DNA of 64,000 nucleotides from Coffea arabica (GCF_036785885.1 NC_092320.1:14447557-14511556); one strand, 5' to 3'; positions 45,585 through 55,915 are shown, counted from the stretch's first letter. Numbers and translations: made by a program. The notes: a model not told the origin generated them from the letters alone.

Positions 45585-48056
45585 CAAGGATCTTCCCTAC
45601 TCCCCCAAGGGATTAGCAATTTAGGCATTTAGGGTTCATTTCAGAAAACCTCCCCTGGGGAAATGGAACTTCCTCCGCCTAGAGATAAGATAACCTCCTT
45701 TACCACGTACTTGAGACTTGACTGTCCCCCAAAAAAAAAAAAAAAAACTCTTGGTCCCTAAAATGACTTGACTATCCCTCTGAAAAATTTCAGTCCTACT
45801 AAAGGTAACGAATCTTAAGTATAAACTTTACGAAAAAATTTAGAAAAATTAGAGTCGTTGTACAATCCTTTTAGCTTTATGTATATCTAAGGTCTATGAA
45901 GTATAAACTAAGTATTTTCTTCTCACTAAATTAACCTTGTTAGCTCAGCCCTTCTCTGCATTGACTATTAGTAACTAAAGGATTTTCAAAAAAATTTTAA
46001 AAAAATGCGCTATATAATTTTTTTTAAAAAAATGGTATGATACCTCTAAAAGTCATATTTTGAGTAAAATTGGTATTATACTCATATAGCATATCTCCAT
46101 ACACATGTATGATTTTTTTAAAAAAATCTATTACTATAAATTTATGCATGTAAAACTAATAAGTTGTAGAAATTTTAACAAATTTATTGTCCCTTTGAAA
46201 ATTATAATAATTTTTCCATGTTTTAAATTTCGTAACGTTCCAATTGTCCTCGCTTACAAGATGCAAAACATTTAAGACATTGCAAGTAGCCTGTCACGCT
46301 TCCCAAACAATTTAGCAAAACGCCTCGGCCAACGTTTTTCCTTGTCTTTATTTCTTTACGAGTTTCCCACGATTTATTACGCTGCCTTTTCGTTGTTACC
46401 GAGAAAATCTTTGATACATAATACTCAGATGTTTTAAATTTTGATAGTGAATTTAGAGTTGGTAATAAAATTTTGGGTTAATTACACTATGTTCCTCTAT
46501 ACTAGACTCTAAGTAATATTTTGCTCCCTAAATTCCAAATATATGCACTTTACCCCTTAAAGTTATATTATTAATATGGTTAAGGTGAAGTTATATTTTA
46601 CAAGACCAAAATATCATTGGCTAATTCTTGAACACATAACAATTATAACCTAATAAATAAATATTTTTCAACAATTGTTAAATTGGTTTAAACACAACCA
46701 CACCATGCACTTAAACTTTTAGCAATAAAAAGCCAAAAAATTAAAAGAAAAAAATCTAAGCAATTCAAAGTGTTTTATCTTAATACCGATATTAGTGCTT
46801 ATTTTTGTTTAATAAAATTGACCAATGCATTGTATAATTTATTAGGGATAAAATATTGATTGACATAAATAAACATGTAGTGGAAATGTATTTTAAAAAT
46901 CTCAATTATTTCCTAAATAATGTAGAACTCAACCAAAATGTAAGGTAAGATGCAAATGTGACATAGGAAAAGCAATTCACATCTTATTGATTTGTAAAAT
47001 CTTGTGAGAGTTGCAAGATAATCGAAATTTATCAAAGATAATTTGTTTATAATTTAAAGGAAAAAGAGAAGCAACACAACATAGAATTTTTGAGGATTTT
47101 CTAAATTTTTTTTACTCTACAATACAATTTTTATTTTTAATTTCATCATCTTTTATTCTTTATTTTTTTAGTATCACATGATGCAGTGTTTTTTTTCCCC
47201 ATTAAAGTGCTAAATATTCTAGCTAGCACCATCCAACTGCTCTGGCATTAATGTCTTTTATTAAAAAATTAGATGGAAAGGTGATCATTAATATTCAAAT
47301 AATCAATGTAGGGGGTAAAGTGTATATATTTAAAGTTGAGGGAACAAAGTGTTAAAAGGCATCAAGTTTAGGGGGCAAATTATGATTTTTCCTAAAATTT
47401 TTGTAATGGAATTGTACTAGGAGTGGCTCTCGGAAATGAACTCTAACGTGCAAGTCCTAAAAATGACTAGCAAGGGTGCAATTGAGTCGGGTCACTACTC
47501 AGGTTTGATTTGAGGTAAAATAATTGAGCTCGTGCTCATCAAACTCTTAAAAGTTGAAATTGAACTCGAACTTGAAATCAAGTTCAATTTTAGTTTAGTT
47601 TACTCGAACTTGAATTTAATTAAATTTAATGACTCTAATCAAGCTCAATCGAGGCTATTTGAGTTTAATCGAACTCACCTAATAAAAATTAATATGTAAT
47701 ATTTCACAATAATAATATAAAAATTTAAAAAATATATATATATATATTATAAAAAAAAACTTGATTAGGTTCGTCAAACCTTTAAGTACAAGAATTTAGA
47801 ACTCGAACTCAACTCAACCTTAAACGAGTAGCTTGAATTCGACCTCAAATTTGGTGAAAGCAAACTCGAGTCAAACTATTAAGCAAGTAATTCGTAAATT
47901 TGAACTGAGTTACTTGGTTCAATATCACCCTTTTTCCTATGTAAAAGTTGTCAATAAACAACCCAATACAAATAAATAATTTATTAAAAAACCCGGAAAA
48001 GGATGATCAACAGAAAGGTCAAAAGTAACTACGCCTTGACTCCTAGCATGTCGTAA
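45585..48056. other. AT-rich stretch with an inverted-repeat element
   Basis: No gene. From about 46500 to 47390 the left part (TTTGCTCCCTAAATTCC, ATATATGCACTTTACCCC) is inverted at the right (GGGGGTAAAGTGTATATAT, GAGGGAACAAAG), suggesting a non-autonomous DNA transposon of about 0.9 kb whose exact ends I cannot fix. Remaining sequence is featureless. Confidence 0.5.
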
Positions 48057-48064
48057 CATAAAAG
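48057..48064 (+). promoter_or_regulatory. TATA-like box of L27
   Basis: CATAAAAG, 70 bp before domain A of L27. Confidence 0.5.
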
Positions 48065-48126
48065 AGGACTTGATAGCCAAAAACCTGTCTAATTCTGGTC
48101 AACTCAGAGCTTAGAGCAGAGGAGAA

Positions 48127-48588
48127 AATGAGGCTGGTCAGAGAGATGGGATTTTCTTGAGGGTGGTTGCTCCTCTCTGCAGAGCCAATGACTTTCTTTT
48201 CCAGTCCCCCCACGATACCAACAGCCCTTCTACTGGAGGATACTCCAGCGGAAGTAATGGATTGCATGACCTTTCTGCTTTCACATATTTCGTATGTTGA
48301 GGATTAATGTCTGTCGTCTTTCTGTTTCTGTATATTTAGCCTTGAGGATTAACGCGCTAAGCCAACCAAGAAAAGAAAAATGGGATTCAATTTGAGGCTG
48401 TGGTGACTGATGATTTCTCTGGGCAATGAATTTTGGGGCATTGAGAAAAAGTGGCCTGTATCTTGGTTGGGCAACCCGGAAGGCAGAATTGGGAAAAAGC
48501 TGATATGGTTTTTCCTTTCATGCAACCGATTTTGCAGCCATGGCGGTTCGCTTTCTCCTTGTCCAACTGTTATAGCAGATCTGAGCCT
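48127..48588 (+). ncRNA. L27, two-domain structured ncRNA
   Basis: Domain A 48127-48228: ATGAGGCTGGTCAGAGAG, TGAGGGTGGTTG, CTCCTCTCTGC, GAGCCAATGACTTTC, tail CCAACAGCCCTT. Domain B 48395-48588: AGGCTGTGGTGACTGATGATT (a second TGATGA after the altered first one) to GATCTGAGCCT. P2 GTGGCCTG with CGGTTCGC needs G-U pairs; TTGG-GCAA-CCCGG; the usual GATGGCA is GAAGGCA. Leader GAGCTTAGAGCAGAG. The 3' flank (48600-49025) is shared with L22. Confidence 0.82.
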
Positions 48589-49484
48589 CATACTTTTTTT
48601 TATTCCGCTTAATTTCTTGAAAGAAATATGTGATTGCTCACTTTTTTGTACCCTAGGGATAATTTGGTTTTCACCTTTGATTTTCCTTGTTTTGCTCTCT
48701 GCCTATTCTTGGCTCGGATTCTATGATGTAAAGGCGCTTTGCTTGTGACCAAAAAACTACTTAAAAAACAAGATGGTTAGCATCTGATATTAATCTTCAC
48801 CCAAAAATACGAACCCTCAAAGATTTCATTTTGCTATTTTTTTCTATTTACTGCTTATTAGCAAATTTTTAACTGTTTTGTTCTTCAGTTTCAAGTTACA
48901 TTTCTTATTTTAACTGAGATATTTCCTGTTTACCTTCAAAAGGTATTTTTCTTCTTTTGTTTCTTTATTGCCTTGGTTGTCTGTACTTTGTAGTAGACGG
49001 CATTCAATTGCACCAACTGGGCTTAGAGATAATTTCAAAAATATCCCCTTAAGTTTCTGACAATTGCACCCCTGACCTTTGTAGGGATAATTTTCAGTAG
49101 GCATTCATTAAAAAGGGAAAAAAAAAAAAAAGGAAGCCAACTGAAAAATAAGCAAAAAAAAAGATAATCAAGAGCTGAGCGAAGACCAAGCCAAGCACTT
49201 TCATGTTCTTGGCCGTGAAAGTTTAGTTAAGCTATGTTGTTATATATCTTTTGTTTCTTCACCGTATATAGTGTGATTAGACTTGGTTAATTAATTCTCT
49301 CAACAATGGTTACTGTATTATTAATGAAATCAAATCCAATGCCTAAATCCAAAAAATGAAATTTTATTTTAAACCTCTTCCTATTCTATGCCAAACGAAA
49401 GAGGTGAATTCAAGGGATCAATGGAAGAGTCGGAGGACTGAACAGTCAACTGGTGAAATTTTCAGGCAATTTGGACAAGAATCT

Positions 49485-49612
49485 GGGCCATGCACTATTG
49501 TGTCAAAGATGCGACAACTAGTGAAAAGAAGGCCAGAAATGGTAACGAGGGGCCATGGACTATTATGTCAAAGACGCGAAAACTAGTGAAAAGAAGGCCA
49601 GAAATGGTAACT
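49485..49612 (+). repeat. 64-bp tandem duplication upstream of L28
   Basis: Two adjacent units, 49485-49548 and 49549-49612, share GGGCCATG, TATTRTGTCAAAGA and ACTAGTGAAAAGAAGGCCAG. It lies just before the L28 promoter. The rest of 48589-49634 is spacer without a gene. Confidence 0.85.
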
Positions 49613-49634
49613 AGGAAACAATACTAAGGACTAA

Positions 49635-49653
49635 CATAAAAGTTGTATAAAAC
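49635..49653 (+). promoter_or_regulatory. TATA-like boxes of L28
   Basis: Two candidates: CATAAAAG (49635-49642, 63 bp before domain A, the spacing seen in other copies) and TATAAAAC (49646-49653, 52 bp). Confidence 0.55.
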
Positions 49654-49697
49654 AAAAAATGGGCGAAAGAACTTGTCCTCAGACTCAGAGCAAAGAA

Positions 49698-50170
49698 ATG
49701 AGGCTGTAGAGAGAGATGGGATTTTCTTAAGGGTGGTTGCCGCTCTCCTGAGCCAGTGATTTTCTTCTGTTTTTTGCCCCCAAGTCTCCACAAAGCCAAC
49801 AACCCTTCAGCAGCAGAAACTGAAGATGCTTTCTAGTCATGGATCCATGGACGAATTGAAGTGCCAGGTCTGTTTCTGGTTCCTCATCATCAATCCACAA
49901 ATTTCATGCTCTTCCAAACACTCCCAAAAAAAAAAAAAAGAAAAAGAAAAGAAAGAAAGATCACGGAGGACTGAATCTGAGGCCATGATGATAATTTCTC
50001 TGAGCAAATGAAATTTTGGCACTGAGACAAAGTGGCCCGTATCTTGGTTGGGCAAGCCGGATGGCAGAAGAAGGAGAATCTGATTTGGGTTCTCTCCGAC
50101 ATGCAACCGGTTTTTGCAGCCATGGCGGTTTACTTCCTCATTGCCTTACTGATATGACGGATCTGAGCCT
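49698..50170 (+). ncRNA. L28, two-domain structured ncRNA, complete with promoter
   Basis: Domain A 49698-49807: ATGAGGCTGTAGAGAGAG, TTAAGGGTGGTTG, CCGCTCTCCTGAGCC, AGTGATTTTC, tail CCAACAACCCTT. Domain B 49980-50170: AGGCCATGATGAT (box C ATGATGA) to GATCTGAGCCT; P2 GTGGCCCG/CGGTTTAC, TTGG-GCAA-GCCGG, GATGGCA, ATGCAACCGG...TTTTTGCAGCCATGG. Leader CAGACTCAGAGCAAA. T-run after box D (50187-50202). Confidence 0.84.
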
Positions 50171-50362
50171 CAACTAAGTTCGATTCTTTTTTTTTTTTTT
50201 TTGTTGAGAATCCATATTCAACAAGCTCGCTTCTCACCTCAGTCCTCATTAGAGTTTTCTTTCTTTTCCTTTCTATCCTAAACTCGCAAACTAGCCTTGG
50301 TCTCTACATGCTTTATCAGCTTTTTCAGATCGAGAGGCGTCGGTAGAAGGAGGACCCCTAGA

Positions 50363-50706
50363 ATGAGGCAGTGTAATTGTGGGGGAGGTAGGGAGTTTTG
50401 TGGAGGGTTGTTGCCCCTCTCTGCAATTACGCCGCCGGTGATTTCATCGCTACCCACCAAACAACCCTTTATGCTGCATCCCAAAGAGCGCAATCATTCT
50501 ACTGCTGTTTCCATTTCCAGCTTCTTAAGCACTCAAAACCCCCAAAATCAAAGGCTGTGATGATTTAATCCTGCGTCAAATGCAAGTCAGATTTTTGAGC
50601 TAAGCCCGTATGTTGGCTGGGCAAGTATCACAAGTACTACTACTGATTTTTGCAGCCATGGCGGGCTTGAGCCATTTTCTGTCTGATTAAAGGCAAATCT
50701 GAGCCT
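50363..50706 (+). ncRNA. L29, subtype II two-domain ncRNA, strong covariation
   Basis: Domain A 50363-50469: basal stem GGCAGTGTAATTG (about 50367-50379) with CAATTACGCCGCC (50424-50436); loop AGGGTTGTT (50404-50412) pairs perfectly with AACAACCCT (50460-50468). Domain B 50552-50706 (155 nt): AGGCTGTGATGATT to AATCTGAGCCT; P2 AAGCCCG (50602-50608) with CGGGCTT (50662-50668); TTGGCTG/CAGCCA; GGGCAAG in place of the GNRA hairpin. The A-B linker is 82 nt. This copy is the plus-strand partner of L24-L26. Confidence 0.87.
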
Positions 50707-50908
50707 CCTTTTTCTTTTTTCTTTACTTTGCTGATTTTATTTTTCCCTCATTTGCTCTTTTCTTGTACAGTTTCCTCGTTATGGTATTATGTGTCAAAAT
50801 TCTGTTTTCATTTCCGAAGCTTTATGTCAGCTAGATATACTACTAATTTTCTAGTCATGTTATGAGATCCGGATGCCAAAAAAAAATTAATGACAACTAA
50901 ATTATATA

Positions 50909-51240
50909 CTCCCTCCTCCCACTTTAATAGTCCTGATTCTTTTTTGACACAGTTTAAGAAAAAGTAGTTAACTTTGTTGGAAAAGTAAATTTAGATTGCT
51001 ATTTTCCTAAAATATCTTCACATTAAATAGAGTATAATTTTATGGGAACTTAAATTGATGGTAAAAAAAAAGTCAACTCTCGTTAAATGTAGTAGGTTTA
51101 TTGTAACAACAACTTACATTAAATAAGGGTATTTTAGAAAAATTAAAATGCAACTACATTCTTTAATTGGAAAATTGACTGTAATTTGGGACAGATGAAA
51201 AAGGAAAACAGGACTATTAAAATGGGACGGAAGAGGGAGT
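50909..51240. mobile_element. Stowaway-like MITE, copy 5
   Basis: CTCCCTCCTCCCACTTTAAT at the left, AAAATGGGACGG and GAGGGAGT at the right, TA-flanked; interior as in copies 2-4. Confidence 0.88.
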
Positions 51241-51390
51241 ACATTTATTTCTACTAGATAAGAAAAAAGAAAAATAAACATATGTTGTCTTTCTCACGTC
51301 TATACGCTGTTAATATGGCTTTTATCGAGTACAATGCCAAACGAATTGAGTGTATTTGGATTGTTGAATTATTTCACATATTATTTTATT

Positions 51391-53528
51391 GGGATAATTG
51401 CAGAAACCTTCCCTGAGATTTCTGATATTTGCACTGACCTCCCCTCTAGGTTTTGAAATTGCATTCACCTCCCCTGAACAGTAACAATTCGTTGCAGAAA
51501 CCTCCCTGACAGCTTTTGTAGAAGTGAGATAAGAAATTTCTTCCAATTTTGCCCTCTTCTTGCTTGACAATTATTATTTGCTTGACAATTACTTAACTAA
51601 TTATCTAATTAGTTAATTGTTAAACTAATTAACTATTAACTAATTATTTGATTAATTATTAACTAATTATCTAATTAATTAATTAACTAATTAATTAATT
51701 TCTATTTATCTAATTAACTAATTAACTAAAGTTATTGTCTGTCTGAAACTAACAAACTATTTGCATGTTAAACTAATTAACTAATTAACTAACTAACTAA
51801 TTAACAGACTATTTGCATGTTAAACTATATGCAGTACGCCTTAGCTATTTAAAGTATCGGCTCTTTATGGGTATTTTACTTTCAAACATTTTATTTATGA
51901 TAAAAACGTCAATGTTTGTAAGTAAAATTCAAAAAGTGTTACAATAATATTCTTACAAAACGGGAGGGGTATAGGGCCATAAATTAAATGTTTGAAAGTA
52001 AGAATATTGATATTTTTTGTAACACTTTTTGAATTTTACTTACAAACATTGATATTTTTATCATAAATTAAATGTTTGAAAGTAAAATACCTATAAAGAA
52101 CCGATACTTTAAATAGGTAATGCGTACTGCATATAGTTTAACATGCAAATAGTTTGTTAATTAGTTAGCTAATTAATTAATTAATTAGTTAAGCAGTTAA
52201 TTAGTTAATTAGTTTAACATGCAAATAGTTTGTTAGTTTCGAACAGACAATAGCTTTAGTTAATTAGATAAATACAAATTAGTAAATTAGTTAATTAATT
52301 AATTAGATAATTAGTTAGTTAATTAGTTAAGCAATTAATTAGTTAATTAGTTTAACATGCAAATAGTTTGTTAGTTTCGGATAGACAACAGCTTTAGTTA
52401 ATTAGTTAATTAGATAAACAAAAATTAGTTAATTAGTTAATTAGATAATTAGTTAGTTAAGTAGTTAATTAATTAATTAGATAATTAGTTAGTTAATTAG
52501 TTAAGTAGTTAATTAGTTTAACATGCAAATAGTTTGTTAGTTTCGGACAGACAACAGCTTTAGTTAATTAGTTAATTAGTTAAGCAGTTAATTAGTTAAT
52601 TAGTTTAACATGCAAATAGTTTGTTAGTTTCGGATAGACAACAAATTTAGTTAATTAGATAATTAGATAAACAAAAATTAGTTAATTAATTAATTGGATA
52701 ATTAGTTAGTTAATTAGTTAAGCAATTAATTTGTTAATTAGTTTAACATGCTAAGTTTGTTAGTTTAGGATAGACAACAGCTTTAGTTAATTAGTTAATT
52801 AGCTAAGCAGTTAATTAGTTAATTAGTTTAACATGCAAATAGTTTGTTAGTTTCGGATAGATAACAACTTTAGTTAATTAGATAATTAGTTAATTAGATA
52901 AACAAAAATTAGTTAATTAGATAATTAGGTAGTTAATTAGTTAAGCAGCTAATTAGTTAATTAGTTTAACATGCAAATAGTTTATTAGTTTCGGACAGAC
53001 AACAGCTTTAGTTAATTTGATAAATAGAGATTAGTTAATTAGATAAACAGAAATTAGTTAATTAGTTAATTAATTAATTAGGTAATTAGTTAATTAGTTA
53101 ATAGTTAATTAGATAATTAGTTAATAGTTAATTTGTTTAATTATGTAGAAATAGTTTGATTAGTTTATGTAGAAATAGTTTGATTAGTTAATAACTTTTA
53201 ACAATTAGATAATTAGTTAATAGTTAATTAGATAATTAGTTATTAATTAATTAGATTATTAGTTATTTAATTAATTAGTTAAACTATGTAGAAATAGTTA
53301 ATTTAGTGTAATTTTTATTAACAAATGTTTTGTTGGGTTTGATAGAAGTACTCATCACATTCATTTGGTAAAATTAAATCATGTCAGGGGTACTTTAGTA
53401 AATTGATCCATTTTTGCTTATTAAATTGCCTCCAACTTTTGATAGGGGAGGTCAGTGCTATTTTTAAATTGATAGGGGAGGTCAATGCTATTACTATAAA
53501 AGTCAGGGGAGGTTTCTGCAATTATCCC
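51391..53528. mobile_element. Mutator-like non-autonomous element with internal palindrome
   Basis: Inverted ends GGGATAATTGCAGAAACC and GGTTTCTGCAATTATCCC, flanked by the 9-bp direct repeat TATTTTATT (51382-51390 and 53529-53537). A 9-bp duplication is typical of Mutator-like transposons; no transposase is present. The interior holds a large palindrome (about 51723-52235, centre near 51968) and an array of TTAATTAG-rich repeats (52140-53060). Truncated pieces with the same end occur near 7478, 45437 and 49026. Confidence 0.75.
52140..53060 (+). repeat. Tandem repeats of a TTAATTAG-rich unit
   Basis: About eight units of 80-160 bp, each with AACATGCAAATAGTTTGTTA, usually GTTTCGGAYAGACAACAGC, and then a variable run of TTAGTTAA. 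The first unit is also the right arm of the palindrome. Simple-sequence expansion appears to drive the length differences. Confidence 0.85.
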
Positions 53529-53668
53529 TATTTTATTTGCATTGTAAATATATTTTTTAATTTATTTTTTTAATATTTTTAATTATTCTTTTATTTCATA
53601 TACATCACATTAGAAAAAATATTATAATAATTATTTTAAATAATAATCTATCCAAATACACTTGTAAT

Positions 53669-54695
53669 TTGCCAAAAAGAAAAAATAGAAAAATAAAAAA
53701 TCACTGCCTACCACCAAAAGGCCTTGCAACAAAAAACACAAAAACATCCAAAATGTTCCTCGACGTTTCACTTCTTACACGCAATTAAGAGAATGTTGCT
53801 CAAGACAATGAAGAACAGCGTTTAAACATAATGAAAGTTCAATTTTTTACTTACTAATCTGTTTTGATTTGCTCAACAGTGTATTCCTGTTTCTGTAAGT
53901 TACAAGAAAAAAAAAATTAACGCCAAAATTCATGCGGATCTCCATGGAAGTGGAAAACACTAGAATCGGCCCATAAACCTTTAAATGGACGGATTAGCAA
54001 CTTAAATAGTGTTGGATCTTTCTTCTTATTTTAAGTAAGGCCAAAATTATAATAAAGAACAAGAGGAGCAATAGTTTGATTCATTTAAGAGAACTTAGGT
54101 TCTGTTTGATAATTCAATTTAATATTTTATTTTAATGACTTCGGATTTTAATATGTTCAAAGTCGTTTGATAATTAAAAATTGAATATCTGAATTAATTA
54201 AGTGACACTGAATTTTCTAAGCAAAATTTGCTTCAAAAAATAAGTGATAATAATTTTTAAAAAAAAAATAAGTGATAACAATTTATTATTTAATGCGATA
54301 TATATTCAAATGTATCGGATTTAATATTTAACAATTTAATAATTTAATAGATTCAGATTTCAAATTTCAGACTTCAGTTTTATTAAAGGAATCCTTAATC
54401 TCGAAATAACCAACGAGGTCAAATCATTTTACTTGGTTCAGAACCTCTCAATGAGAAAAAGAATAAAATTTTTTCTCTCATAACTCAATTAACCTGTTCT
54501 TTTGTTTCCTCCTCAAGGACCTCATCCCCCAAATAGCATCTTACATACCAAAAAATCTAAAAGCTCACACATCACTACTTTAGGCTTTCATTTGGCAGAT
54601 ACTTGGGCTTCATTTGCTGGGCTAAAATGGTATAATTTGTTTAGGGCTTCATCGGTGAAACGAGCAAAGGCCCACGAAAGGCCTGAAACTAGTGC
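53669..54695. other. Spacer before L30
   Basis: AT-rich, no gene. Close to L30 are TGGGCT (about 54618) and GGCCCA (54669-54674), site II-type elements (TGGGCY) common in promoters of plant ribosomal protein and snoRNA genes. Their role here is inferred from position only. Confidence 0.5.
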
Positions 54696-54703
54696 TATAA
54701 AAG
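54696..54703 (+). promoter_or_regulatory. TATA box of L30
   Basis: TATAAAAG, 66 bp before domain A of L30, with a GGCCCA site II-type motif about 22 bp further upstream. Confidence 0.7.
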
Positions 54704-54761
54704 AAACAACCATACCGGATCTCAAAAAAAAAAAAAAAGCAAAAATCTCATTAGTTTAAGA

Positions 54762-55195
54762 CTGAGGCGGAGAGCAATCTCGCCGGAAGAGAGGTAAATG
54801 GAGTTCCTGAGGGTGGTTGCCCCTCTCTTTCCCGCGTATCTCCGCCGATGATCTCAAAAAAAGCAATGAAGCTCCTATTTTCACAACCGCCCTTCGGAAA
54901 ATGCAGGCTGCAAAATGGTCCTTGAACATTTTTAGCTATTGTTTACGTCTCTCTCTCTCTCTCTCTCAGTAGTTCGATACGGACGAGGCTGTGATGAATA
55001 GGTTTGTGGACTTGGAAAGAAGTCTCAGACTCTGAAAATAGCTAATACCATAACTTGGCAGGGCACAGCTCAGATGGTCAAATTTTGTTGAGTTTCTGGC
55101 AAAAAAAAAATGGCAACTGTTGCTTTGCAGCCATGGTCTATTGGTGGTTTTAGCAATTTTTACCAATTTGTCTGATCAAAGGCGAATCTGAGCCT
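54762..55195 (+). ncRNA. L30, divergent two-domain ncRNA with strong covariation
   Basis: Domain A 54762-54894: CTGAGGCGG start; basal stem GGCGGAGA (54766-54773) with TCTCCGCC (54839-54846); GAGAGG with CCTCTC; loop AGGGTGGTTG (54810-54819) with tail CAACCGCCCT (54884-54893), ten pairs without mismatch. Domain B 54986-55195: AGGCTGTGATGAA to AATCTGAGCCT; P2 GCTAA+ACCA (55041-55050) with TGGT (55142-55145) and TTAGC (55150-55154). Primary sequence differs widely from other copies, yet every helix is kept. Predicted RNA about 465 nt. Confidence 0.87.
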
Positions 55196-55356
55196 CCATT
55201 TTTAGGGTTTTCATTGAGGTCGAGACTATTTATTTTTAATTTTCTTTTCTTTCCTTTTTAAGTTTTCATGATGACTGAATTACCGTCTGTGTCCTCCAAG
55301 ACAAAGGGTTGGAAAGGACATAACAGGACGGACTCTGTAGCCCGCGGAGACACTAC

Positions 55357-55363
55357 TATAAAG
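55357..55363 (+). promoter_or_regulatory. TATA box of L31
   Basis: TATAAAG, 65 bp before domain A of L31. The leader ATCTCATTATTAGTTTAAGA is shared with L30 (ATCTCATTAGTTTAAGA). Confidence 0.68.
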
Positions 55364-55421
55364 TTGGCATTGAAGCAGAGAGAGCAGACCCTAGATTCAG
55401 CATCTCATTATTAGTTTAAGA

Positions 55422-55915
55422 ATGAGGCTAAACTCAGAGAGGCATGGAGTTTGTCAAGGGTGGTTACCCCTCTCTGTAAATCAGCCAATGATTTCAACTA
55501 AAAATGAAGGAAAAAAAAACCACCCTTCAAATCCAAACATACACACATACAAACAGTGGATACACAAATATATGTATATATGTATATATAGATGGATGGA
55601 TAGAGAGAGACTGGTGGGATCATGGTTTCATTCCCTTTCCTCCTCTTTCCCAACTGCTTATCTGAGGCTGTGATGATTTTTTTTTTTGTTTGTTATCAAT
55701 ACGAAACTAAATAGAAATCAAGATTTTGAGCTTTTCTTGGCTTGGTGAACTCTGGAGGGTCTGTGAGGGATATGCAGAGGGCTCAAAAGGAAAATTGGGC
55801 ACTTTTGGTTCATTTTTCCTTTTGGGTTCTTTGTCTGATTTCTCTCATGCGGCAACTGTTGTTTGCAGCCATAGCGGGTTTAGCCTGTCTTGATGTCAGA
55901 CTCCAATCTGAGCCT
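55422..55915 (+). ncRNA. L31, divergent two-domain ncRNA
   Basis: Domain A 55422-55527: ATGAGGCTAAACTCAGAGAG, loop AAGGGTGGTT (55456-55465) paired perfectly with tail AACCACCCTT (55518-55527), CCCCTCTCTG, CAGCCAATGATTTC. Domain B 55665-55915: AGGCTGTGATGATT to AATCTGAGCCT, but the core reads TTTTCTTGGCTTGGTGAACTCTGG, losing the GCAA hairpin, and the variable arm is long. GTTTGCAGCCATAGCGGG is kept. An 83-codon open frame begins at ATGAGGC but has no counterpart in other copies. L31 is convergent with the GDPD-like gene. Confidence 0.8.

Larger units (their letters stand above)
51344..53668. mobile_element. M1-type MITE carrying a nested 2.1-kb element
   Basis: The outer ends ATTGAGTGTATTTGGATTG (left) and CTATCCAAATACACTTGTAAT (right) match the M1 MITEs at 16747 and 31532. 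The inner ATTATTTCACATATT and TTTCATATACATCACATTAG parts flank a later insertion at 51391-53528. Confidence 0.75.

Noticed and set aside
52140..53060. CRISPR-like array of repeats
   Set aside because: Units vary in length, have no unique spacers and consist of expanding TTAATTAG runs inside a plant transposon.
1479..55915. The A-B unit as a SINE or other transposon
   Set aside because: No box A/B pol III promoter, no terminal repeats, no target duplications; nearly all copies share one strand and share flanks, which fits local duplication. A genome-wide search would settle this.
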